The notes: generated by a model from the letters alone, not told the origin. A stretch of DNA of 64,000 bases from Pseudomonadota bacterium (GCA_016719885.1 JADJYF010000014.1:105001-169000), one strand, 5' to 3'. Numbered from the stretch's first letter, positions 1-8,508 are shown. Made by a program: numbers and translations.

Positions 1-1030
1 CTGCGCCCCGGGCAGATTCTCCGCTTTCGCATCGAAGATTCCTCGGTGGACGAGATGGTCCTCGAACTCGACCAACTCAATTCGCTCAACATCGTGCGCG
101 CGGACAACGGTTACGTCGCCCGGGTGGATTCCATCGAGCCGGATATCAAGGTCACTGCCGCGACCACCACAATTACACAGTCGCTGTTCGTCGATGGACA
201 GAAAGTCGGTTTGTCCGACGGCGTCATCATGAAGCTCATCGATATTTTTGGATGGGATATCGACTTTGCTCTCGATTTACAGCCCAACGACCACTTCAGT
301 GTGATCTACGAAGAAGTTTATAAAGGCCAACAACTGGTCAAGCAGGACAGAATTCTCGCTGCTGAATTCGTCAATCAGGGCAAGCGCATGCGCGCTGTTC
401 TGTATACCGGGCCGGATGGACGTTCGTCTTACTACTCGGACAAGGGCGAAGCGATGCATAAGACCTTCCTGCGCACGCCGGTCAAATTTACCCGCATCAG
501 CTCGGGGTTCACGTTGGCACGTCGGCATCCGATCCTGAATACCATTCGCGCTCATCGGGGTGTCGATTACGCAGCTCCTGTCGGAACGCCTGTGCGCGCC
601 ACTGCAGACGGAAAGATTCTTTCAGTTGGAATAGGGCCGGGCTATGGAAACTTGGTCGAGATCCGGCACGGCGATTCCTACAGCACGCTCTACGGACATC
701 TCTCGCGATTCGCACGCGGAATCAAGCGTGGCAGCTTCGTCAACCAAGGCCAGATTATCGGTTACGTCGGTCAAACGGGTCTCGCTACCGGGCCGCACCT
801 GCATTACGAATTCCGTATCAAAGGTGTGCATCGTGATCCCTTTGAAAGTAGTCCTGCCGCGCCTGCCAATTGAAAAACGCTACATGGCAGACTTCCGTCA
901 ACGCTCCGCACCTCTGCTCGATCAACTCGACGTGCTGGTTGCGAAGCATGACAACTCGCACAAGACCTACGTGGCGCAGCTCGAATCGACCAAGTATTTG
1001 CAAGCCGCTGACAGCAACTCGCCGAATTGA
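1..1030 (+). CDS. M23 family (LytM-type) peptidoglycan DD-endopeptidase, 5' end outside the window, interrupted by a frameshift
   Basis: Zinc metallopeptidase that cuts peptide cross-links in the cell wall, acting in the periplasm; MepM-like family. The reading frame is open from base 1, so the N-terminus lies upstream. The LytM domain is clear: HRGVDYAAP supplies the first His and Asp, and GPHLHYEF supplies the HxH pair. As read, the frame stops at 871-873 soon after GVHRDP. The +1 frame then continues with LKVVLPRLPIEKRYMADF and a helical tail to a stop at 1028-1030, which matches the C-terminal tail usual for this family. One surplus base in the ccctttg stretch at 838-844 explains this. 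The 1030 stop overlaps the start of anmK, the normal tight coupling, which supports the corrected reading. The corrected visible part is about 342 residues. Confidence 0.88.
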
Positions 1031-2187
1031 AATTATCAGCGCCAGATTCCAGTGGTGACGGGCTCTTTCTGGGACTGATCTCCGGCACCAGCATGGACGG
1101 CGTAGACGCCGTCCTGATTGAAATCGCCGATGGTCGCTGCCGTACCTTGGGCAGCCTGACTCACCCCTACCCAGAATCGTTACATCGAAGATTGCATGCT
1201 GCAATCTCGCCGGATATGCGGCTCAGCCTACATGAAATCGCTTCTCTGAATATCGAAGTAGGCGAATGGTTCGCGAATGCTGCCTTGCAGTTGCTTGACC
1301 GCTGCGGCGTGCACCACGCATCGGTGGTTGCCATTGGCAGCCATGGACAAACGCTTCGGCACGCGCCGCGAGCTGAATGGCCGTATAGCATCCAAATCGG
1401 CAGCCCGGCGGTCATCGCGGCTCGCTCGGGCATCATGACCGTCGCCGATTTTCGTTCGATGGACATTGCCTACGGAGGAGAAGGCGCGCCGCTGGTGCCT
1501 GCTTTTCACGAGTGGGTGCTTAGAACATCGATAGAGAATTTGGCTGTCGCGAATATCGGCGGAATCGCAAACCTGTCGCTGCTCCCTGCGTCCTCCGACA
1601 TTGCCATCAGCGGCTATGACACCGGTCCAGGCAATTGCCTGCTGGATAGTTGGAATGCGCGCCATCGAGGCCAGGCTTTTGACGAATCCGGAGATTGGGC
1701 GGCGTCCGGCACGGCGCATCATGAACTGCTCATGGCCCTGTTGCGCGACCCGTACTACGCGATGGCGGGCCCGAAAAGCACCGGGCGCGAGGTTTTCAAT
1801 CTCGACTACCTGGAGCGCGTCCTGGCGATGTCCCCTATTTTCTCGGCCTTGGGAGCCGACGACGTGCAGGCCACGCTGGTGGAACTGACGGTCGAGACGC
1901 TGGCGCGGGAAATGGAAAAGCTGGAGGCGGGTTGGACCGCAAAACTGCTTATCTGCGGCGGCGGCTCGCGCAACACTCACCTCATGCACAGGCTCGCCCA
2001 CCGGCTTGCTCCGATCGAGGTAATGTCAACCGCTTCGGTGGGCGTCGATCCGGATATGGTCGAAGCCAGCGCCTTTGCTTGGCTGGCTTACATGCGTCTG
2101 CAGGCTCGGCCGGTACGAGTGACGACCGGCGCGGCGGGGAAAGCGGTGATTCTAGGCGCCGTCTACCGGCCAACCCCCGAAAGCTGA
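1027..2187 (+). CDS. anmK: anhydro-N-acetylmuramic acid kinase
   Basis: Phosphorylates and hydrates 1,6-anhydro-N-acetylmuramate to MurNAc-6-phosphate, so that cell-wall sugar is recycled in the cytoplasm. At 386 residues it is close to the family size. The N-terminal LGLISGTSMDGVDA motif, GYDTGPGNCLLD near the middle and CGGGSRN near the C-terminus are diagnostic of the AnmK fold. The only plausible start is a TTG at 1027 that overlaps the stop of the upstream peptidase (TTGA). There is no good Shine-Dalgarno sequence, so translation probably depends on coupling. The pairing with an M23 peptidase makes functional sense, because both handle peptidoglycan turnover. Confidence 0.96.
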   Translation: MKLSAPDSSGDGLFLGLISGTSMDGVDAVLIEIADGRCRTLGSLTHPYPESLHRRLHAAISPDMRLSLHEIASLNIEVGEWFANAALQLLDRCGVHHASVVAIGSHGQTLRHAPRAEWPYSIQIGSPAVIAARSGIMTVADFRSMDIAYGGEGAPLVPAFHEWVLRTSIENLAVANIGGIANLSLLPASSDIAISGYDTGPGNCLLDSWNARHRGQAFDESGDWAASGTAHHELLMALLRDPYYAMAGPKSTGREVFNLDYLERVLAMSPIFSALGADDVQATLVELTVETLAREMEKLEAGWTAKLLICGGGSRNTHLMHRLAHRLAPIEVMSTASVGVDPDMVEASAFAWLAYMRLQARPVRVTTGAAGKAVILGAVYRPTPES

Positions 2188-2231
2188 GGGTGCTGCCGCG
2201 CTTCCTACTGGAGTGCAGCGCGCCCGCGCTC

Positions 2232-2267
2232 GAGAGAATTGCTCTGAAAGGGCGAACAGCAACTCTC
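2232..2267. terminator. imperfect stem-loop between convergent genes
   Basis: GAGAG (2232-2236) and TTGCT (2239-2243) can pair with AGCAA and CTCTC (2258-2267), with a two-base bulge. It sits between the ends of anmK and the PEP-CTERM gene, which run towards each other. There is no T tract, so intrinsic termination is uncertain. Confidence 0.25.
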
Positions 2268-3148
2268 AGGAAGCAGCGGCCAAGCGCCCGCGGCGGCGGC
2301 GTTGAAGCGCAACGCCACTCAGCGCCAGGGCGAACAAGCTGAGCGTCTGCGGCTCGGGCGTACCCGTCGGACCGCCACCCCCGCGGGTCAGCCCGGCATT
2401 GGTGAAAGGCGTACTGAACACTTTGCCCGTGCCTGCGGCATAGTTGCCCTTGAAGCCGTAGGCCATGGCGAAGGTACCCGCCGGCAGGGCCCCGGAATTG
2501 AACGTGATGTTGGCCAAGCCCCTGGCTGCAAGGATGCGGTTAGTGGAGTCGTTCTGGATGGCGAACACGTGGATGCCAAAACTCGTCGCGACGATGCCGT
2601 TGACGGCCAGTTCAGCCGCTTGCAAGTTGGTAAAGCTGTTGGAGTTATTGGTAGGTTCGGCCAAGTTGAGAAAGCTGTAAGATGTTGCTGCTGGTCATCG
2701 AGCCGTAATACGACTGAACCTCGGTCCCCGGACCATTCAAGCCGTAAACGCCCGCGGCAGGAATGAACGAAGAACCGGCAACGCCGGCATTGGTGTTGAA
2801 CGTGTCCGGATAAGGGTTGTAGAAAGTGACGTTGGTTATCGGATTCGAAGCGAAGTAATTGGTCGTCTGATTCGGAATGGCGAGGATTAGCAGCAGCGGC
2901 TTGTTGTGCGAAGCGGAGACTTCCTGGCTGGCCGAGTTCTCGTAAATGCTGATGGTGTTGCCGGAACCCAGGGCATTCACCTCGTTACCATAAGTAAAAC
3001 AGCCACCGGTCGGGCAAGTTGAACTGGCTCCTGCCCCCACGCGAAGCGTTGCCGAACCTGAGAATGCGGCGAACGCCGGCAGGGTGATCGTGAGCAACGA
3101 CGCGCACAGCGCGAGTGCCGTTGCGGGAATGTAGCGAATCGACTTCAT
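2266..3148 (-). CDS. PEP-CTERM sorting-domain protein, interrupted by a frameshift
   Basis: Exported protein of unknown specific function. It starts at an ATG at 3148 with a signal peptide (MKSIRYIPATALALCASL, then a PAFA cleavage region). The mature part is rich in Asn, Ser, Thr and Gly and carries a Cys pair (STCPTGGC). The end is a PEP-CTERM signal: GTPEPQTLS, a hydrophobic stretch, then RRRR. In known systems this tripartite signal is processed by an exosortase (EpsH/XrtA). No exosortase lies in this window. The first frame stops soon after QLSQL; the next frame continues LAEPTNNSNS to the PEP motif. One surplus base near 2661-2666 separates them, and the corrected protein is about 293 residues. 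Two sigma-54-like promoters lie just upstream. Because the PEP signal sits after the frameshift, the sequence as read would give an unsorted protein. Confidence 0.8.
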
Positions 3149-3206
3149 GAGTTTTGTAGCTCCCGAGAGTGGACGCATTTCAGGCGCACATCTTTTGCGT
3201 TGTTTT

Positions 3207-3222
3207 TGCAATATCCAGGCCA
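3207..3222 (-). promoter_or_regulatory. sigma-54 promoter of the PEP-CTERM gene (proximal)
   Basis: On the minus strand the 16-mer reads TGGCCTGGATATTGCA. The consensus is TGGCAC-N5-TTGCW; the -24 GG and -12 GC are exactly 12 bases apart. The predicted transcript start is near 3196, about 48 bases before the ATG. PEP-CTERM genes in related systems are known to be driven by RpoN with the PrsK/PrsR pair, so position and family agree. Confidence 0.7.
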
Positions 3223-3251
3223 GAGGATAATTTTCCTATAGATCAATGGCC

Positions 3252-3267
3252 TGCAAAAATGCGGCCG
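3252..3267 (-). promoter_or_regulatory. second sigma-54-like promoter (distal)
   Basis: On the minus strand it reads CGGCCGCATTTTTGCA. It keeps GG and GC at the strict 12-base spacing and the full TTGCA block, but has C in place of the leading T. It lies 45 bases upstream of the better match, giving a tandem arrangement. It could be a decoy or a weaker start. Confidence 0.4.
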
Positions 3268-3357
3268 ACGTTTTCCGGCGCGAATGTAAGAATTTCGGAC
3301 AGAAAGCTCCATCGGATGTAGCGGTTGGCGCGACCAAAAAATCATTTTTTTAATAAA

Positions 3358-3370
3358 AATCAAAATCTTA
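3358..3370 (+). promoter_or_regulatory. IHF binding site
   Basis: AATCAAAATCTTA fits the IHF consensus WATCAA-N4-TTR at every fixed position and lies in an AT-rich island (about 3340-3375) in otherwise GC-rich DNA. It is upstream of both sigma-54-like promoters, where an IHF bend would bring a bound activator to the polymerase. Confidence 0.6.
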
Positions 3371-3437
3371 CATATGCCGCCCGCAAGCCGCGAGCGTGTC
3401 GTAATTCTGAGACGGGGATCTCTACCGGCGAGGAAAG

Positions 3438-3456
3438 CGGACGAGACTATCGTCCG
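3438..3456. repeat. 19-bp inverted repeat upstream of the PEP-CTERM promoters
   Basis: CGGACGA, a five-base spacer, then TCGTCCG: a perfect 7-bp dyad. It is just past the stop of PrsT and upstream of the IHF site. It could be a PrsT terminator stem, although no T tract follows, or the enhancer site of a sigma-54 activator. Apart from this dyad, the IHF site and the promoters, I see nothing else in the 333-base gap 3149-3481. Confidence 0.4.
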
Positions 3457-3481
3457 TGAGTCGACGCCCGAGTTTACGAAA

Positions 3482-6436
3482 CTAGTTGGCCGTGAGCGTT
3501 GCCAGCAGCGCACGGGCTTCATCTATCCCGTCGAACACTACCCCGCTGCGCAAAGCGTCCTCAAGGGCCATTCGTGCTTCCGCTTCCTGTTTGACGGCCA
3601 CCAGCGCCTGGGCGAGATGAAACTTGATGACACTCGAATCGGCGAGCAGGGTATCCGCCTCGCGTAAATAGCGCAGGCCCTCTTCCGCCCGGCCGTGGCG
3701 CACGAGGATCCAGCCGAGCGTGTCGTTGATGTTGGGGTCTGTCGGCGCCACGGCATGCGCGCGCTTGGCATAGTCCAGCGCTGCAGCCGGCACCGCGGTG
3801 ATTTCCGCGAGGTAGGCCAGGTTGTTGAGGCATGCGGCGTCATCGGGGTTTTCCTGCACCAGACGCTCATACACCTCGCGCGCCTTGACCGGGGTCTTCT
3901 CAGCCAGGTGAACATCGGCCAGCAGCTTGCGCGCGGCAATGTCCTTGGGATGCGCATCGATCCAGGCCGTGACCGTCTTGATGGCCTCCTGACCGCGACC
4001 TGCGACGCCCCAGGCACGGGTGACCAATTCGACCGATTCGAGGGATGGCATGCGCGCGAGGAGTTTCTGGTAGCTTTCGGCAGCCGCGATTCCATTGCCA
4101 CGCCGCAGCGCCAGGTCGCCGGCCAGGCGATGACTCATGATTTCGTCAGGCCACTTGGCCAACAGCCGCTTGAGGTATTCATCGGCACGCTCGAATTTGC
4201 CTTGGTCGATGGCAAGACTGGTCAGCGCCACCAGCACCGGCAAATCGTCCGGACGCCCCTGATCGGCCTTGGCAAGGGAATATTGAGCATCTTCCGGACT
4301 GCCAATCTGTCGTTGCAGGGTGGAGATCCTCAGCAACCAGGCGGAATCAAAACCAGCCATGTCCGACATTCTTTTGAGCGTGCTGCGCAAGGATTCGCGC
4401 TTGCCAGCCGCCAGCGCCGCACGCACCCGCAGTTCGTAAGTTCTCAAGTCTTCCGGCGCCTGTTTCTCGATTTCAGCAATGACGGCTATCGCTTCCTCGT
4501 GGCGACCGGCCGCGAGCAACAACTCGGCGAGGTAGCAGCGCACGTCCATGGATTGCGCAACCGCGCTGGGCTGTGAGGTAGTCTCTGCCCCGGACTCCCC
4601 AGCTGACTTGTCCGATGGCGGTTTCGTTGACGTGTCACGCGTAGTCTTTGCGCTTGACGGCGGCATCTCCGCCGGCCCGGGAGTAGCGAGCTTGCGCCCA
4701 TAATCAAGCAGTTTGATGGCCTCATCACGCTGACCTGAATCAGCAAGCAAATGCGCCAGTTCCAGCAACAGGTCGGGGCTGCCGGGATAGAGCTTGCTGG
4801 CCTCGCCCAAGCGCTTGGTGGCGGCCGGAATGTTGCCATCCGCGACGTCCAGGCGCGCAAGGTTGATGATGCCGGGGACGAAGGCCGGCAGCTTGGCAAG
4901 CGCCTTTTCGAGGCGTTCGCGAGCGCGCTTGCGCTCCCCCATCGCACTTTCCGCGACGGCCATGAAATTGAGGAGCACGACGTTGTCGGGATCTTTGTCC
5001 AGCAACGGCTTCAACAGCTCGATGCACTTGCCGTACTCGCCATGCTGATTGTGCAGAACAGCCATCAACAAACGCGCTTGGGGATCCTGCGGGTCGGCCG
5101 CAAGCACGGACGACAGTTCTTTTTCGGCCTTGGCCGCGTCACCGCTGTAGATTTGATGAAAGGCCAGGGTTTTGCGCGCCGTGTTGTCCGTGCCCGACAG
5201 CGTGGTGGCCTGCTGTAACAGCCGAGTGGCCTTCTCCGCATCGCCCTTGGCCATCCAGGCATTCGCCAGCAAGGTCAGCATTTCCGGGTCGTCGGAGCCC
5301 AGGCTGCGCTCGTCCTCCAGAACTTCCAGCACTCGGCCGGGGTCACGCAAGGCCAGCAAAGTAGTGGCGAGCTTCTTGCGAACGTCGGCCAACTTCGGAT
5401 TGGTATTCAGGCACACTTGGTAATAGTCGCGCGCCTGTTCGAAACGCCCCAGTGCGTAGTTGACCGACCCCGCAAGGTCAAGCAACTGGCAATTATTGTT
5501 CACGGCCTCGGAACTGATGTTCTCGAGCAGGACGTTGGCTTCCGCCAGCGCCGAATTGGCGCCGTGGACATCATCTCTGCGAGCAAAGCGCACCGCGCGC
5601 AGATAGGCCGGTCGCGGATCGAAGGGATTGTGCTCGGCTTCGTAGGCGAGATCGTCGGCCGTTTCGGCATCTTTGCCCTGCGCCAGGCGAATGGCGATGC
5701 GCGCAATCCTCGCGTCGTGCAGGTTCGCCGACAGGCCGAGCGCCTTGTCGTACAAGGCCAGCGCCATGACGATGTCACCGCGCGAGTGGAGCACGGAAGC
5801 CTGCACGTTCCAGGCATCGGCATTGCCCGGTTCAAGCTGCACGGCGCGCTCGGCAAAGCCGGCCGCGTCGTCGATTTGGTTCATGCGCAGCGAGGCGACG
5901 GCTTTGCCGATCAGCGGCTGGGCACTGTTGGGAGTGAGCTTTTCGACCGCATCGAAAGCTTCAATGGCGCCCTGTGCGTCACCGAGATTGATCAAGGCCT
6001 GTCCCCGCACCTGCAAAAACTCGGCGCGTGCGCCGTCGCTCAAGCCGTCTGCCGACAATTCATCGAGCAACTGCCGTTCGCGGTATTGAAAAAGATAAGC
6101 CTTGGCCAGTATCGGCACGGTCAGGGAGCGGTCGGCGCCGAGCTTGGCGACAGCCGAGATCTCACGCTCGGCCTCGCTCGCATGCCCCTGGGCAAGATAG
6201 GTCTTGGCGAGCAGCACGTGGGGCGCAAGTTTGGCCGGGTCGGCCTGGATGGCATTTTTGAGTTCGATGACGGCGGTGTCGAAATCGCGCTTCGCATAGG
6301 AAGCGAGCGCCCGCTCATAATGCCGTTGCGCTTCGACATCGGCATCGGCCGCCCACGCGGACGTCGCGCCCAGCGCTAGCAGCAACAACGAAAACGCGAC
6401 GCAGCGACTCAATGCCGACATGGGAGCAGCCGTCAT
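3482..6436 (-). CDS. prsT: PEP-CTERM system TPR-repeat protein PrsT
   Basis: Very long TPR protein (984 residues from the ATG at 6436) of the PrsT type that accompanies PEP-CTERM/exosortase systems and is thought to act in export or assembly of extracellular polymer. The N-terminus is a signal peptide (SALSRCVAFSLLLLALGA, then SAWA), followed by AQRHYERALASYAKRDFDTA and then tandem TPR units along nearly the whole length. A low-complexity Pro/Ser/Thr-rich linker (around KTTRDTSTKPPSDKSAGES) divides the array at roughly residues 585-620. The family is often described as a lipoprotein, but no lipobox Cys is seen here; an Ala-X-Ala cleavage site is more likely. An alternative ATG lies at 6421. 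The PEP-CTERM substrate gene follows on the same strand but with its own promoters. Confidence 0.86.
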   Translation of the reverse strand: MTAAPMSALSRCVAFSLLLLALGATSAWAADADVEAQRHYERALASYAKRDFDTAVIELKNAIQADPAKLAPHVLLAKTYLAQGHASEAEREISAVAKLGADRSLTVPILAKAYLFQYRERQLLDELSADGLSDGARAEFLQVRGQALINLGDAQGAIEAFDAVEKLTPNSAQPLIGKAVASLRMNQIDDAAGFAERAVQLEPGNADAWNVQASVLHSRGDIVMALALYDKALGLSANLHDARIARIAIRLAQGKDAETADDLAYEAEHNPFDPRPAYLRAVRFARRDDVHGANSALAEANVLLENISSEAVNNNCQLLDLAGSVNYALGRFEQARDYYQVCLNTNPKLADVRKKLATTLLALRDPGRVLEVLEDERSLGSDDPEMLTLLANAWMAKGDAEKATRLLQQATTLSGTDNTARKTLAFHQIYSGDAAKAEKELSSVLAADPQDPQARLLMAVLHNQHGEYGKCIELLKPLLDKDPDNVVLLNFMAVAESAMGERKRARERLEKALAKLPAFVPGIINLARLDVADGNIPAATKRLGEASKLYPGSPDLLLELAHLLADSGQRDEAIKLLDYGRKLATPGPAEMPPSSAKTTRDTSTKPPSDKSAGESGAETTSQPSAVAQSMDVRCYLAELLLAAGRHEEAIAVIAEIEKQAPEDLRTYELRVRAALAAGKRESLRSTLKRMSDMAGFDSAWLLRISTLQRQIGSPEDAQYSLAKADQGRPDDLPVLVALTSLAIDQGKFERADEYLKRLLAKWPDEIMSHRLAGDLALRRGNGIAAAESYQKLLARMPSLESVELVTRAWGVAGRGQEAIKTVTAWIDAHPKDIAARKLLADVHLAEKTPVKAREVYERLVQENPDDAACLNNLAYLAEITAVPAAALDYAKRAHAVAPTDPNINDTLGWILVRHGRAEEGLRYLREADTLLADSSVIKFHLAQALVAVKQEAEARMALEDALRSGVVFDGIDEARALLATLTAN

Positions 6437-6654
6437 GCTATCCAGACCCCGGTAAGGTGGCACATGACCGTGATGGTTCAACGAGGCATGCGCAAACATT
6501 TGCAAATTGGAACCACGACGCACGCCGGCGGCGGTTCAAGGCTTGGTAGCGGCGCGCCGGAGGGATTCTGGATGGCCAAGGGGGCGACCAACTCGCCGCC
6601 GGGAACCGAGCCGCGGTGTGCGGCCCAGGTCAGGACGCCGGTCGCGCGAGCGAT

Positions 6655-6999
6655 TCAGACCGAGAAGGACGAGCCGCAGCCGCAGGTGGTGGTGGCGTTG
6701 GGGTTCCGGATCACGAACTGCGAGCCTTCCAGGCCTTCGGTGTAATCGATTTCAGCGCCCATCAGGTATTGCACGCTCATCGGGTCGACCAGCAACTTGA
6801 CGCCCTGGTTCTCGACCACGGTGTCGCCCTCGGTCTCGTTCTGGTCGAAGGTGAATCCGTATTGGAACCCCGAACAGCCGCCGCCCGACACGAACACGCG
6901 CAGCATGAGGCTCTGATCGCCCTCTTCGTCGATCAGCTGGCGCACCTTGTTGGCGGCCGAATTGGTGAAAACGAGAGTGCTCTCTTCCTGGACTTCCAT
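6655..6999 (-). CDS. erpA: iron-sulfur cluster insertion protein ErpA
   Basis: A-type carrier that delivers Fe-S clusters to target enzymes, including those of isoprenoid synthesis, in the cytoplasm. At 114 residues it has the same length as the E. coli protein. The three cluster-ligand cysteines are present in SGGGCSGFQYGF and in TTCGCGSSF at the C-terminus. The bactofilin gene lies 85 bases upstream on the same strand, so co-transcription is possible. Confidence 0.97.
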   Translation of the reverse strand: MEVQEESTLVFTNSAANKVRQLIDEEGDQSLMLRVFVSGGGCSGFQYGFTFDQNETEGDTVVENQGVKLLVDPMSVQYLMGAEIDYTEGLEGSQFVIRNPNATTTCGCGSSFSV

Positions 7000-7084
7000 C
7001 GCGCTGATTACCTATGAAATCTGGGCCCTGACGACGCCAAGGTAGTGTCTGCTCTCACACTATTCAACCTCGGGCGGGCTGTGC

Positions 7085-7513
7085 CTATTCGTATTCGGCC
7101 TCGGCTTTCGCTCCCCGGCCATCGTGATCCAGTGCCAGCGGCGCGCGATGCACTTCGGAAATGCGCACCAGTTTGCCGTTGACCTCCGCGCCCATCGCCA
7201 TTTCGATGAGCGCGTAGTAGACGTCGCCTTCGACCCGAGCGCTGGATGCCAGCTCGACATGCTCGGTGGCGTAGACATCGCCGCGCACCACGCCGTTCAG
7301 GATGATGTAGGGCACCCGCACCTCGCCTTCGATGGCGCCACGATCACTGACGGTGAGGGTCGCCTTGTCGTCGCCGTCCGAAGCAACGTTGCCCTTGATT
7401 TGACCGTCGACGTGCAGCCCACCGCCGAACCGGATATCTCCCACCACCCGCGATTGGTGACCAATCAGGGAGTCGATTTTCGACGGTTTGCGCTTTTTGT
7501 TTCTGCCCAGCAT
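7085..7513 (-). CDS. bactofilin (polymer-forming cytoskeletal protein)
   Basis: DUF583/bactofilin family protein of 142 residues. Bactofilins self-assemble into filaments without nucleotides and help with cell shape, polarity or placement of envelope enzymes. The Gly- and Val-rich beta-helix core runs from about residue 20 to 120 (for example GDIRFGGGLHVDGQIKGNV and NGVVRGDVYATEHVEL). The basic start (MLGRNKKRKPSK) and acidic tail are typical non-structured ends. It begins 11 bases after the upstream coiled-coil gene ends, so the two probably form one transcript. The upstream M23 peptidase and anmK also concern the cell wall. Confidence 0.94.
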   Translation of the reverse strand: MLGRNKKRKPSKIDSLIGHQSRVVGDIRFGGGLHVDGQIKGNVASDGDDKATLTVSDRGAIEGEVRVPYIILNGVVRGDVYATEHVELASSARVEGDVYYALIEMAMGAEVNGKLVRISEVHRAPLALDHDGRGAKAEAEYE

Positions 7514-7524
7514 GTGCCCTTTCC

Positions 7525-8235
7525 TCAGTTCTGCACGGCGGTCCAGTCGTAAGTTTCCGACGATGAACTCGCGATCGGGATTCTACTCTGCACCGCCACG
7601 CTGATCTGGCGCGGAATGAAGCCATCCGGCAGCTTCAGCGAGCCCTCGAACATGCGGAAATGCTTGAATTTGAAATTGAGGCTGTCCGAACCGGACTCGA
7701 TGATCTCGCCCTGCGCCAGCGCCTTGGTCTGGCCTTTCAGTTCGCCCTTGACGGCGATGCGAATCGAGCCCTGGGCTTCCTTGTCGTTTTCATCGATGTG
7801 CGCCAACACCAGGCGGTAACCGAATCGCCCCGGGGTATCCAGGGGCTTGAGCTGGATGCCCTTGATCTGCGCCCCATCATCAACCTCCGAAGCCCCCACC
7901 ACGTCGCGGTAGAATTTGATGTCAGCCTTGAGCCGCGCGAGCTCGGCCTGCATCTGCATGAATTGCAAATGGTTGTCGCTGCGGGCCGATTTGTCGATCT
8001 GCTCGCCGCGCTTGAGGCGTGCCACCTCGTAGCGCAGATTCGAATTTTCCTCGCGTAGCCGCGTAAGTTCATCGCCGGCCACGCGATTGCCGACATTTGG
8101 CACCATGGCGCGGGCCAACGAGCGCCATTGCCCGAAATCCGTCAAGAGCGCCACCAGCGACAGGGTAAGCACCACGATACCGGCGCCAAGCAGCACACGG
8201 CGCATTGGACGGTGCTGTTTGATGACCAGCTTCAT
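7525..8235 (-). CDS. single-pass membrane coiled-coil protein (DUF6776-like)
   Basis: Protein of 236 residues with one N-terminal membrane segment (VLLGAGIVVLTLSLVALL). A coiled coil of about 60 residues follows (ELTRLREENSNLRYEVARL onward), then a beta-rich C-terminal domain. The layout suggests an inner-membrane protein with a periplasmic body. It resembles the DUF6776 proteins found next to bactofilins in gammaproteobacteria; no biochemical role is known to me. The start is the ATG at 8235. A GTG at 8247 in the same frame is an alternative. Confidence 0.82.
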   Translation of the reverse strand: MKLVIKQHRPMRRVLLGAGIVVLTLSLVALLTDFGQWRSLARAMVPNVGNRVAGDELTRLREENSNLRYEVARLKRGEQIDKSARSDNHLQFMQMQAELARLKADIKFYRDVVGASEVDDGAQIKGIQLKPLDTPGRFGYRLVLAHIDENDKEAQGSIRIAVKGELKGQTKALAQGEIIESGSDSLNFKFKHFRMFEGSLKLPDGFIPRQISVAVQSRIPIASSSSETYDWTAVQN

Positions 8236-8508
8236 CGAGCGCACCACTTACCGGCCGTATTGCGGGCGTCGCGCTCGATCTGGCCGTCCATCAGTGGGAG
8301 CGATTGTGGGTGCATTCCGGAGTCGTTGTTGGGCGACGAGCGCGGGCAAGGAGGTGTCGCCGCGCCCAACGCGATCTGATGGGCGCTTGCGGAGTCGGCC
8401 CGAAACTTAGCCGTCTATGCCGTGGCGGTCAATCACCGCATGTCGCCCGTCGGCCCCGGGCCGGCCGTCCCGTCGTAGAATTGCCGTTCCAGCCACAAGA
8501 GCAGCCGT

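Noticed and set aside
3374..3667. Short plus-strand open frame over the prsT end
   Set aside because: It crosses the regulatory region and runs antisense into prsT; no domain is visible.
6501..6515. Sigma-54-like element before prsT (minus strand TGGTTCCAATTTGCA)
   Set aside because: The GG-to-GC distance is one base short of the strict spacing that sigma-54 requires.
8236..8508. Possible thiamine or heme-related riboswitch before hemJ
   Set aside because: No THI-box elements (CUGAGA, ACYUGA) in order were seen.
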